From Apricaphanius iberus (taxonomy: Eukaryota; Chordata; Actinopteri; Cyprinodontiformes; Aphaniidae): 64,000 nucleotides of DNA. The stretch is taken from positions 425,893 through 489,892 of the forward strand of contig JAPXFQ010000911.1 of the NCBI GenBank assembly GCA_028564705.1. Direction: 5' to 3'. The position numbers were made by a program, and so were the translations under genes. How positions within the stretch are numbered: the stretch's first letter is position 1; each line of letters starts with the position of its first letter. The notes under the pieces are model-generated. The model worked only from the letters and a program-made list of their open reading frames with translations. It was not told the origin of the DNA and did no database searches. This document shows positions 34,827-45,639 of the stretch, in pieces.

Positions 34827-37110
34827 TAATGTTAAAGGTATACAATTCAACAAAATAGAACATAAAATCAGTTTATACGCAGATGATGTACTACTTTTTC
34901 TACAGCATTCACAAACTTCCTTCTCTCAGGTAATTGAGTTAATAAAATCTTACTCAAGAGTTTCAGACTATTCCATAAATTGGTTAAAATCTACAGTCCT
35001 TCCTATCAACTGTTCTTACCAGAGTCCTGTTGCTTTACAGCTCCGGTCGGGAAATATTACATATCTAGGTATCCATATCTCACCAAGACTGTCAGACTTA
35101 TCTAAGCTAAACTACGTCCCACTTTTAAAAAAACTGGAAGATGATCTGGCAAGATGAAATCCCTTCCAATATCACTTATTGGAAGGGTAGCTACAATAAA
35201 ATGATGGTTTTGCCTAGATTTAATTATTTATTCTCAATCATCCCAAGCAAACCATCACCTGATTGGTTTAGATCTCTGGACTCTTCTGTTTCTAAATTTC
35301 TTTGGAAAGATAAACCCCCACGTATCAGCTTAAAAACACTACAGAAGTCCAAAGATAAAGGAGGTCTAGACCTACCAAACTTTCATCATTATTTCTTAGT
35401 GTTGGCTCCTGTTACCATGCGGTCGGCCACTTGCTTCTGGAAAGTGTGGGGCGCCAACATTCAGAACCCCGGCGGGAAGTTTTCCAAAATAAGAGTCAGA
35501 ACTGAGAGACAGAGAGAGCAATAACGAAACACACAGAATTTCTGTTTCACACTTGGAACGCACCTGCAGGTGGGGTCAGCCAGAACTGAACCAACCTCCA
35601 CAAGGCTGTCCCATTTTTATTAAGAAAGAACAAAGAACGTATTCACATGGCTCATTCTCCACCCACCAAAACCATACATTAGTCCCAAGGTTTCCTCCTG
35701 ACCTAATTTATGGCCGTACCATGGAGGATGGTTTCACGGGCGTTCCTCCCTACACCGGCCTTGCATTCCGATCTAAGACATCCTGTTTTTACAGCCTGCA
35801 ATAAACTTACCCAAGAGTTTTATGACTTAAAAGCTTGTCTCTGTTAAATACTGTTCAAGGATATGCTTTACAACCATGCATAATAGAAAAAACAGACTTT
35901 TATCTGAATGCTAACTAAAGATTATATAAAACATATTTAATACGAGACTGTTATATAAAGTAGCCCCAAAAAATATAACATACCACATTAGCCAACAGGC
36001 TCCAATACACATCAATATGGGTGAAACACAGTTATATCGATGAGTGCTGGGTAGATGTTGAACAGACACCATGCAATAAGATAAAACTTTCAGATCTACC
36101 TTTTGTTATCTCAAATATAAAACAAAATGAATGTTTTAAAAGTATTAATATCAGCTCCTCTCTGACAGCTTGGTGGGAATTTCTTAAAATGACAAAGACC
36201 TCACTAGTCCCATGCAGGCGTACACCCATCTGGAATAACCCGGATATCTTACAAAAAAAATGCATGATCAACTTTCCAAGCTGGAGTTGTAAAGGAATTG
36301 AATACCTGGAGCATATATTTGATGGAACATACTTTATCCAATTTAATACATTGGTTACACAATTCGGAATTAACAAGAATAAATTCTTAGAATACCAACA
36401 AATTAAATCAATTATAAAAAATAAATTTAGGCTCAATACAGTTGATTTACAAATTCCAGGAAAAGTTTTAGACTTCCTTAATCTTAACCCTCCCAAACTG
36501 CTATCTAAAATATACAAAACATTAAATAGAATAGATTAATCAATAGCCCTTTTCTATTTCAAAATGGGAGATGGACTTGTCCATCTCAATTTACCAAAAC
36601 CTCTGGTCTCAAATTTAATTAAGAACCTTTAAATTTCTTAAAAATCCTAATCTACGATTAATACAATATAAAATCCTTCATAGAGTGCATTATACAGGGC
36701 AACTGATGTTCAAGATGGGTTATACGCCGTCTGATACCTGTTTACAATGTACAAGCAATCTACCAGACAATTATATTCATGCTCTTTGGTTCTGCCCACC
36801 TGTTAAGAAATATTAGTACCAGATATGTGAAGATCTATCAAAGTGTCTGAAATGTAATATCACACCTGCTCCCACAGTTTGCTTGCTGGGAAATGTAGAT
36901 GAAGTTACCATGGATACAAAGTCTATGCAATTATTTCACATCGCCTTATGCATCGCTAAGAAAAATATCCTCTTGAACTGGAAAAATAAAAATACTCAGA
37001 ATATTAATCAATATAGAGATCTCCTTCTGGATTACATTGGTCTAGAAACGGCATCTGCCTCCACATCTGATCAATCTTTCTGGTCACCCTTGATCAGTTC
37101 CATCACCTAG
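34827..37110 (+). pseudogene. L1 ORF2 C-terminal part, frameshifted, interrupted by a solo LTR
   Basis: YADDVLLF (the catalytic box, 34876 on) continues the reverse transcriptase in the frame one base off. The frame then breaks near 35150, resumes with MVLPRFNYLFSIIPSKPS (35198 on) and FHHYF, and is cut at 35400 by the insertion. After 35991 it continues with SDLPFVISNIKQ (36088 on) and a long open block to 36537. Near 36745-36790 a cysteine motif TCLQC...HALWFC (C-x2-C, H-x4-C) marks the usual L1 C-terminal domain. Several further stops follow to about 37110. The copy is inactive but little decayed. Confidence 0.85.
35400..35987. mobile_element. Solo-LTR-like insertion, 588 bp
   Basis: The insertion starts TGTTGGCTCC and ends ...ACCACA (TG...CA ends) and is flanked by TTAG at 35396-35399 and 35988-35991. 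The uninterrupted L1 at 23390-23420 reads ATTTCTTAGCCAACAGGCTC straight through, which proves both borders. There are AATAAA signals on each strand, and the minus strand has GTTGGCGCCCCAC, reminiscent of a primer-binding-site-like motif. No coding capacity. A solo LTR of an LTR retrotransposon or endogenous retrovirus-like element fits best; orientation and family are open. Confidence 0.7.
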
Positions 37111-40100
37111 TGGGGTCGAGCCCTTGATTCTGTTCTGTGGGAAACGGTTGCCGATGTGGAGCTTAAGGGTTGGTGGTGACTGCAGGGAGGGCTGCCGTCG
37201 GTGCCGGCTGGGGGGGGGGACTGTAGTCGGCCGGTGGTTGCCTTTTCCATCTCCCCGGGCTGGTTCTTGTCGCTTGCTCCCCGGTGGCCCCTTGCCGCGC
37301 CTGCGCGTCCGGGCATCGGCGAGAGGCCGCGGCGGGTGGCCGGCGTCTCCGGGCCCGGACATGGCTCCTGGGTCTTGGTCTTAGCGCTCGGGGTGGTGCT
37401 GAGGTGGGGGCCTCTGGCCGGTGTTGGTCGGCCTCCACGGTGACTGACCGGTTGGTGGGGTGTGGGCTGGTGGGTGGAGGTGCTGGGTTCTGTTGCCTCC
37501 CGGCCATCGGGCGGTAGTAGCAAGGCTGGAGGATGTCGGCCTGGGGGTTGGCCGCCTGGGGCTTCGGTCTGCTCACGGGCCTGGCGCGACGTGTCCGGGG
37601 TACCCGAGTCGGTGGTGCGCCGGGTTCCGGCCCTGGCGCGGGGGCCCTCGGACGCTGGCGGTGCCTGGGGTGTCTCTTATTGGCGGGGAGGCTTTTTACC
37701 ATCTAGCACATGCGCTCTTTTTAACGGGGTGCGCTTGGGACGGGAGGGGGGGGGGCGTTGAGGGGGAGGGGGGGCTAAACTCAACCTGGGTGTCTAGTGA
37801 CATGTGTTTTGTTAGCAGTGTGAATGTTGGGAAGGATTTAGGTATGCCCCTGGGGTGGGGGCTGGTGGATTGCCGGGGCCCCCATGGGGCTCGGGGGTGC
37901 CGCTGCCGTGGGCCCCGACTTGACGTGCTGGGGCCTCCCACCCCTGGTGGATCGGGCCGAACGGGGGTGCCTATTGGAGTCAGCAGGGGAGCTGGCTCCC
38001 TGGGGTTGGCAATGGTCACCCCAGTTATTTTCTCCCCATCCCCATGCCTCTGTCCACCTGCTCCTTCATTCTACCATTCACAAGGCCTTGGGACGTGGGC
38101 ACGTCACTGGGGTGCGGGATGGAGCTTCCGTCTTCGCTACCCGGTGGCGGCCTGGGTCCCGATTTTATTGAGCAACTTAGACACTTACACTTGCAACATT
38201 TACATGGAACGCACATGTAGGGACCTGGCGGTGTGGCGCATTGGCGCTGGGGGCGGGACCCCTCATGGGGGGCCCCCTATAGGGGCCCGTTGTGGGGGCC
38301 TCGCCTGTGGTGCCGGCACCCACTGTTTAAACGCATCTAGACACTGAGGGCCCGGGGGGGGAGATGGGGGTACCCGGCAGTATTCCCATGTCCCACCCCT
38401 CTGTTTTAAGTGCACATTAGAACAACACGCAACAACACCACATTGAGCGGGGGGAGAGAGGCTGGGGGGTCTTTCCACACCCCTGTTCGTTGGACCATCA
38501 GGGGTCGGAGCCCGGATAGAACATCAGGCCGTCTGGTCGGGGTCCTGGGCTGGTGGGCTGCTCTTGCCGGTGTGGGGGCCTTGGCGGTCTGCTTGTCCCC
38601 ATCCTGGTGGGCAAAGGGGTCTGTCTCCTGGGTGCAGGGGCAGGGTGCTCTATGGGGCGTCTGTCCCTGGGCCTGGGAGTATGGAGTATAGTGTACGTAT
38701 GGGGGGTATGAATGAGTGTATAGCGTCCTTTTTTCGTATGTCCTGTATTTGTAAGAATGTGTACGCATGAGAGGGAGGGTACGTATGAGTGTCTCTGTCT
38801 GTCTATGTCTACCTGTCAGGTTGGGTGTTTGGCTGCTCTCTGGCCTGATGCATCTTCTTCCCTCCCCGTCACTCCCCGTCGGTGATGGATGCTCCTGCCC
38901 GCTGGTTGATGATGGCTCTCGATGCCTGGGGCCGGGGGTCCCGGTTGCGGCCCGGCTCGGTCCTGGTGCATGTCTGGCGGGTCCTGGGTGGTCCGGTGTG
39001 TCGGGCGGCCACTGTTTCGGGCTGACGTCCTCCTTGGATTGACTGGGGCACCTCTTATGGGGGTGCCGGGGTTGTAGAGTAGGTTGGTGCCGTCCGGTGG
39101 ATCAGTGGGCACCGTGCCTGGCGCCCAGGCCTCCTGCCGGTTCCAGGACTTCTGCTGGCTGGTCTGTTCACCATGGGGGGGCTGTCTGGCATTGGCTGGG
39201 CCCCTGATCTTGGCGCCCTGCATGTGGCGGGATCTGGACCCGGGAGCTGGAAGATCTGGATGTCCAGGTGCCGGCTGGGGAGGGCGTACATCCGCTGTGG
39301 CTCCCTGGTGTGTGGGTGTGAGGGGGCGGGCCGGGTTGTTGCCGATGGGTATTGGTCCGGGGTGGCGGCGGCGTGTGTTGTTCGTCGGTTGGCTGCGGAT
39401 CCCCCTTGCCTGCGGCGGGCGGGGGGCCCTTGTCGGCTGGTCCCTGGTTGGGGCCCCGCTGGGGGGCAGGGTGCCCCTGGTCCCCGTGGCCTCCGGGTCC
39501 TGATCCGGGCCCGCCCTGGCGTAGCCGGTTTCCGGCGGAGCCCGTGGGCTCGTCACTGCGATCTCTCGGGCCCCAGCATTGCGGCTGGTGGGTGTTCCCC
39601 TGGGGCTTCCATCTGTTCCTCTCTTGGTGGGTGATCGACCCTGCGCTGATCCGCCTGTGGCCTCTGTACTCTGTGGGACCCTGGATGCATACATCTCTTG
39701 CCTCCTCCATGTCTGTGTCGATTCCTGTAGGACGGATTGACGGTTCCTTACACCAGCTATCAATCACTTGCATGGGGAAACCTTATTCCGACCTGCATGC
39801 TCGCACACACACATAGGTGTGGGGACATTGGTGTGGACGGGCATATCTTAAGCTGAGGTTATCATCATTAGTTAGTTGTTCACAGGAGCTTACCAGAAAC
39901 ATTTGTATTATGTTCATTAATCCATGCTTGTGTGTAGTGAATGTGTAATTCTTAGTTTATTCTACTAGATCCGAACTATTGGTTTGGTTCTGTACAGTTT
40001 GTTGTTTTTGTTTTTTATTACTGTTTCTCTGTCGTCCGGCAGAAGTGGAGGACTGGGATGTTTTCTTGTGTTCTTTGTTTGCCTCCCTGTCTTGTGTCAT

Positions 40101-40378
40101 CGGTTCGCGCCTCTGTTGGTCCGGTTTCTTTTCTTCACCTTCTTCCTTTCTCCCTTCTTGTCTCGGTTTAGTGTCCATGACGTCAGGAAATTGAACCCAC
40201 AGTAATCACTAATAAAGATTTTTCATACATATACATCAAGTGGCGTACTACAGCAAAGCTGTAATACTCTGCTTGGGAAAGTAAAACTGTTGGGCTTGTA
40301 CTTGGTACTCAGACACCAATTCTGAGTAGCATACTGCTAGACAGGACACGTAAAAAAAAAAAGAAAAAAAAAAAAAAA
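37111..40378 (+). mobile_element. L1 3' UTR, exceptionally long and GC-rich, with A-tail
   Basis: About 3.3 kb from the end of ORF2 to the A-rich tail (40351-40378). 37111-39770 is strongly G-rich on the sense strand. From 39770 the sequence returns to ordinary composition and ends with CATGACGTCAGGAAATTGAA, CAGTAATCACTAATAAAGAT, AGCATACTGCTAGACAGGAC and poly-A. The last part recurs at 25085-25300, 30899-31300 (-) and 51275-51576 (-), so it is the common 3' terminus of this L1 family. The overlapping long open frames on both strands (up to 315 codons) have biased composition and no known domain. Confidence 0.8.
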
Positions 40379-40918
40379 GAGGAAAGTTTAAAGCCTAGTT
40401 TTAAAGATATACAAATTGTCTGCTTCACAAACCAACCCTGGGAGCCTGTTCTATAGGAGGGGAGCCTGATAGCTGAAAGATCTGCCACCCATTCTACTTT
40501 TAGAAATCCTAGGAACTACCAGTAAACCTGCAGTCTGAGAGCGAAGGGCCCTGTTAGGAACATGTAGAACAATCAGGTCTCTTATGTGTGATGGAGGTTG
40601 ATTATTAAGAGCTTTATATATCAGAAGGAGGATCTTGAATTCTATTCTAGATTTTACTGGGAGCCAGTGAAGAGAAGCTAAAACAAGGGAAATGTGATAT
40701 CTTCTTCTTTTATTCATTGGAACCCTAGCAGCAGCATTTTGGACTAACTGAAGACTTTTAATTGTACTATATGGACTACCTGATAATGAAGAGTTACAGT
40801 AATCCAGCCTTGAAGTAACAAAGGCATGTACTAGTTTTTCAGCATCACTCCTGGACAGGTGAAGAAAGGAAATCCTAGAGACTTCTTTAATGTGAGATCA
40901 AAATGACATATCTTGGTT
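40379..40918 (-). pseudogene. L2 reverse transcriptase C-terminal part, split element (left piece)
   Basis: On the minus strand it reads the L2 C-terminal block (ISLVLASLHWLPVKSRIEFK, ALRSQTAGLLVVPRISKSRM). It continues at 48097-48949 across the inserted L1, because the interrupted host sequence AAAGCAAAGAACTTCTGTG...TTTAACCAAGATATGTC is restored when the insertion is taken out with one TSD copy. The 3' UTR of this L2 is missing at the left, where the L1 A-tail abuts it at 40378. Confidence 0.85.
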
Positions 40919-40935
40919 AAAAATAACACAGAAGT
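40919..40935. repeat. 17-bp target-site duplication, left copy
   Basis: AAAAATAACACAGAAGT, repeated exactly at 48080-48096, flanks the plus-strand L1 that split the L2. Confidence 0.92.
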
Positions 40936-41073
40936 GGAGTTGACGCGAAGCATGCGAGCGTGCTAGACGGTCTCCTCACAGCTCCCGCTGAAAAAATATT
41001 TTATCGGTGCTTTTGCAAACTTTTACCGAGTTATTTTTACCTCAAAGTTTGAAGAGACTTGAGAGACTGAAAA

Positions 41074-41430
41074 TATGCCAGAAACGAGACAGAAGACTAA
41101 AGATATGCACTGCACGGCTGAATCCGATCCCGCGGCTATGCTGGCTAATCAACCTAGCTTGTGCTCCCTCACTCCCACGGTCATGGACGCAGCTGCTAAC
41201 TTCCAAGACAATCGACAATTAGAGAAACGAAAACCTTGAGTCACTTGCAAACTTTCAAAAAGAATGTGGCGCTGCTATCTCGGCTCTACAGAAGACAGTC
41301 GATGTTCATGGAAAAAAGATTCAGGAGATTCAGGTGGAACGGTAGCTCAGCTAACGAAGGAAAATGAGGCCATGAAGAAACAACTTGACTACCTGAGCAA
41401 TTACACACAGAGGGAGAATTCATGTTAATT
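41074..41430 (+). pseudogene. L1 ORF1 remnant
   Basis: ATG at 41074 opens MPETRQKTKDMHCTAES, typical in position for the RNA-binding ORF1 protein. After a stop near 41237 a second piece reads FQKECGAAISALQKTVDVHG and KENEAMKKQLDYLSNYTQRE, which has heptad-like spacing of a coiled coil. The RNA-binding core after it is missing. Family assignment is by position and coiled-coil pattern. Confidence 0.5.
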
Positions 41431-42136
41431 TGGACTCTGTGATTCTGCCACATCAGTGCAGATAGGGGTAAAAGAGGATAAATCATGTGGGAGGAAGAAA
41501 AAAAATAAGAGAAGCTAAAATGTAATTGACAGTTTTTGGATTGGCATATTAATTTCCCTTCCCTTAGTACACTGTTTCCCCAGCCATAAATGTTTATTTC
41601 ATTATTTCTCATTTCTAGTCAGTTGGTTTTTTTGGGGTTTTCCTTTTTTCCATTTTCTCTGCCATCGAAACTGTTGTTGTTATTGTTGTTGTTGTTCTTG
41701 TTTTTTTGTTTGTTCCCTCTAACCTTTATATACTTTTTAGCTCTGACTTTGGTCGTCAATGACCTTTGATTTGTTATATGTCTTTGGTTTAAACATCTAG
41801 CTAATTTTCTAAAGAATATATGTAGAGAAAAATTAAAAAGTTTGCTATTTTTCTTTTTTGTCTTCTACTCAGCCGGGATGCTGCTAGATAGACATCCAGT
41901 ATGTGTTTACATACAGTTACAAAGCGGTGTAGGGTAGGTTGCCTTCACCCCATCTGGGGGATTTTTTTGTGTTTGGTTGTCCTTATGCCTATTCTTTTTT
42001 CTTTTTCTTTTGTTGTGTTCATTGTTGTTACGTCTCTGTCCACAGTTCCTGTTCGTCCTCCCTCACCCCCAGGTCCAGTTGCCGCAGCTCCCTCGTCTCG
42101 GTAAAAGCTAATTACGTCACTCTCTCTACGAAATTA
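41431..42136. other. Inter-ORF region of the nested L1
   Basis: T-rich DNA with no clear coding content. GTTGTTATTGTTGTTGTTG near 41672 is a short (GTT)n tract. It leads into the ORF2 start region. Confidence 0.5.
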
Positions 42137-43015
42137 CATACGAATCTGATCAGCTGGAATGTGAACAGTCCTATGTGTAACAATCTCGTTAAAAGGAAAC
42201 GTGTACTTTCCTTTCTTTCCCTTGCCTTTTTGCAAGAGACACATCTTCGTACATTAGACCACTTTAGGATCAGGAAAGGGTGGGTGGGGCAGATGTTCCA
42301 CTCTAACTTTCAATCTAAAAGCAGAGGTACTGCAATCCTTATCCACAAAGACATTCCTTTTTCTGTATCCAGCGTCATTTCGGACCCTTATGGTCGCCAT
42401 GTGATGGTCTTTGGCACTCTGTATAATACAGCCCTTGCGTTAGTTAACATTTATGCCCCCAACTGGGATGAGGTTAATTTCTTTAATAGCCTCTTTAGTT
42501 CTATACCAAATTTAGACTCTCATCATTTAAAGATTGATGCTTTTTTACTGGGGTCTATTGGAGCCTGTGATTACCAAGGTATTGTTGTGTCTGACCACTC
42601 ACCTCTCAAACTTGAGCTCGCTTTACAGGAAAGGCCCACTAATAGGTCATGGCGCTTCAATCCTCTTATCATTTCCAACCCTGAGTTTGTCATTTATGTC
42701 TCAAACCAAATTGACACAATTATTTTGACTAATCCTGTGGCTGATACTTCTTCATCTACCCGCTGGGACGCTTTGAAGGCTTTTCTGCGTGGACAAATAA
42801 TTTCTTATACATCCCATGTAAATAAGCTTAGAAAAAGTAAAATCTTGTACCTCACTTCCTCCATTCTCCGTCTGGATCAGCAATATGCAGTAAACCCCAC
42901 GCCTGAACTCCTTAAAGAAACGATTGCCTTGCAAACAGAGTTTGACCTCTTAACAACTCAGCGTGCAGAGGAGTCACTACTTTATCCCCGTCTTCATACA
43001 ATTTATGACGGGACT
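42137..43015 (+). pseudogene. L1 ORF2 endonuclease domain with internal deletion
   Basis: Reads LISWNVNSPMCNNLVKRKRV, LAFLQETHLR (the QETH metal-binding motif), RGTAILIHKDIPF and LVNIYAPNWDE. It then passes directly from NLDSHHLK to IDAFLLG, so the central block with the catalytic GGDFN motif (roughly 80 residues) is deleted in frame. VSDHSPLKLEL, the catalytic Asp-His motif, is kept at about 42588. A stop at 43016 ends the frame. The deletion removes an essential catalytic segment. Confidence 0.85.
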
Positions 43016-44691
43016 TAACCTACTTGACTTTTAGCCCATCAGCTTCATCAAAAAGCAGCCTCTCGTACCATTCCCTCTTTAAAAACCGCCTCCGGCTCTA
43101 TCACTTGTGATCACAAGCTCATTAATGTGGAGTTCAGGAAGTTTTACTCAAGTCTTTATACTTCTGATTTACAGCTAAACCCATCCCAGTTTGTTGATTT
43201 TTTTGATACTTTGCATGTTCCCAAAGTAAGCCCTGAGGATGTCTTTTTCCTTGAAGAACCTATTACCCCCGAATTTATAAAAAAATCTATTGCCTCTATG
43301 CAAAGTGGGAAGGCTGCAGGGCCGGACGGCTTCCCAGCCGACTTTTATAAAAAGTTTTCAGACAAATTAGTACCCCTTTTGCATGCAATGTATACGGAAT
43401 GTTTTCAAGCAAAAACTCTTCCTCCAACTCTATATCACACCACCATTTCGCTACTCTTGAAAAAGGACAAGGATCCTCAGTGCTGTTCTTCTTTTCGACC
43501 TATAAGCCTCCTTAATCATGATTTTAAGATTCTAGCTAAAGCCCTAGGTCTCCGTTTGGAGAAGATTCTTCCCTCCATCATTTCTAATGATCAAACTGGT
43601 TTTATCCGCAGTAGACAGTCATTCTGTAATGTACGTCGTCTGCTCAGTATTTTGCATACTCCTTCCCAACATTCAAGTGCTGAGGCTGTAATTTCGCTAG
43701 ACGTGGAAAAGGCTTTTGATCTTGTCGAATGGGATTATCTTTTCTTTACTTTTGAGAAGTTTGGTTTCGGGCAAACTTTCATTTCCTGGATCAGGCTTTT
43801 ATATGCATCACCCAAGGCTTCTGTACCCACCAAGTGTCTGGCTATCTCCATCTAGGTAGAGGCACTAGACAGGCGTGTCCCTTAAGTCCCCTCCTGTTTT
43901 CAATTGCTATTGAGCCTCTTGCCATAGCTTTGAGACAAGATGATAGGATAGAGGGAATAATTTGGGGTGATCAGACGCATAAGGTTTCTCTCTATGCGGA
44001 TGATCTCCTTCTCTTTCTTTCCAACCCTGACACCACTCTCCCTTATGTCTTATCTCTGCTCAGTTCTTTCGGGGCCATCTCAAGATACAAACTCAATCTG
44101 AATAAGAGCGAATATTTTTTCCATTACACCCTCCCACCCTCTGCAAATTCATGTACCATTTAAGATTGTAAAGGACTCATTTAAATATCTTGGAGTGACT
44201 ATTACTCGAACATACTCAAAACTATTTCAGGCTAATTTTGCTCCTCTTCTTGAGCGCTGTAAGACCGACTTTGCACGATGGGCAGCCCTTCCTCCCTCTT
44301 TAATTGGCAAACTTAATTCAGTGAAGATGATCGTTCTTCCAAAATTTCTTGATTTTTTTGAGTGTCTTCCTATTTTTATTCCTCGATCATTCTTTAAAAC
44401 GTTACAACGACTAATCTCGAACTACATCTGGGCGGGTAAACATGCACGCATACGTAAAGAGTTCCTTGAGAGACATAAGCGGCTGGGGGGCCTTTCTGCC
44501 CCTAATTTCCAACTATATTACTGGCCGTCTAACTTAACCAACATGTCTTTCTGGCTTTTACCCTCTGACAGTACAACCTCTCCGTCATGGGTCAATATTG
44601 AGGCCTCCCTTTGTCATCCGTACTCCCTCTCTGCTCTCTTGGGGGCATTGCTTCCACTTCCAATTTTAATCCCAAAACACAATGTTGTTGT
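43016..44691 (+). pseudogene. L1 ORF2 reverse transcriptase, left of nested L2
   Basis: GKAAGPDGFPADFYKKF (43310 on), FRPISLLNHDFKILAKAL (43494 on), NDQTGFIRSRQ, LDVEKAFDLVEWDYLF (43699 on, with catalytic Asp), then a frame change near 43835 to RGTRQACPLSPLLFSI. YADDLLLF, the catalytic box, is at about 43997. Another frame change near 44160 leads to the thumb/linker (VKMIVLPKFLDFFECLPIF). The frame is open up to NVVV at 44691, where the L2 begins. Confidence 0.9.
44685..44691. repeat. 7-bp target-site duplication, left copy (nested L2)
   Basis: TTGTTGT, repeated at 46643-46649. Taking out 44692-46649 restores an uninterrupted L1 ORF2 frame across the junction. Confidence 0.8.
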
Positions 44692-45488
44692 CCAATCAGT
44701 TAGGTAGACTACAGGCATGTCTGGAAGACATAAAAACTTGGATGACTCTAAACTTCTTGCTTCTGAATTCTGATAAAACAGAAGTTGTCGTCTTTGGACC
44801 AGAAGCTCTGAAAAAGAAACTACTTAGTCAGCCCCTTCACCTGGACGGCATTAAATTAGCCTCCAGTAATAAAGCAAAAAACCTCGGTGTCATTTTTGAC
44901 CAAGATATGTCATTTAGATCTCACATTAAAGAAGTCTGTAGGATTTCCTTTTTTCACCTTAGGAATATTACAAAAATTAGAACCATCCTGTCCAGGAGTG
45001 ATGCTGAAAAACTAGTCCATGCCTTTGTTACTTCAAGGCTGGATTACTGTAACTGTCTATTATCAGGTAGTCCACAGAATACAATTAAAAGTCTTCAGTT
45101 AGTTCAAAATGCTGCTGCTAGGATTCTGATGAATATTAAAAGAAGAGATCACATTTCCCCTGTTTTAGCTTCTCTTCACTGGCTCCCAGTAAAATCTAGA
45201 ATAGAATTCAAGATCCTCCTTCTGACATATAAAGCCCTTAATAATCTAGCTCCATCATACATAAGAGACCTGATTGTTCCATATGTTCCTAACAGAGCAC
45301 TTCGCTCTCAGACTGCAGGTTTACTGGTAGTTCCTAGGATTTCTAAAAGTAGAATGGGTGGCAGATCTTTCAGCTATCAGGCTCCCCTCCTATGGAACCG
45401 GCTCCCAGGGTTGGTTCGTGAAGCAGACAATTTGTCTATCTTTAAAACTAGGCTAAAAACTTTCCTCTTTGACAAAGCTTACAGTTAG
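44692..45488 (+). CDS. L2 ORF2 C-terminal part (reverse transcriptase thumb and tail)
   Basis: An undisrupted open frame reading LLNSDKTEVVVFGPEALKKK, LGVIFDQDMSFRSHIKEVC, SRLDYCNCLLSGSPQNTIKS, LQLVQNAAARIL and HISPVLASLHWLPVKSRIEF, and ending FLFDKAYS. It lacks the catalytic YADD part because of 5' truncation, so it cannot encode a working enzyme. It is the best-preserved copy of this segment in the window and useful as reference for the decayed ones. Confidence 0.9.
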
Positions 45489-45639
45489 AGATATGTTTAT
45501 AGGTAGTTAGAGTCAGGTCAGACAGGTAGATAGGAAGAGACAGGTTAATGTTAGTAGTCAGGCAGAGTGTCAAAAGTTAGGAAGAGATAGGAAGAGGTAG
45601 AGTAGCTAGGTAGAGATAGATTAATGTAAGCCAGGTAAA

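Noticed and set aside
37460..38347. 295-codon open frame on the plus strand
   Set aside because: Lies in the GC-rich L1 3' UTR, has Gly/Trp/Arg-biased composition, no domain, and competes with other long frames on both strands over the same DNA.
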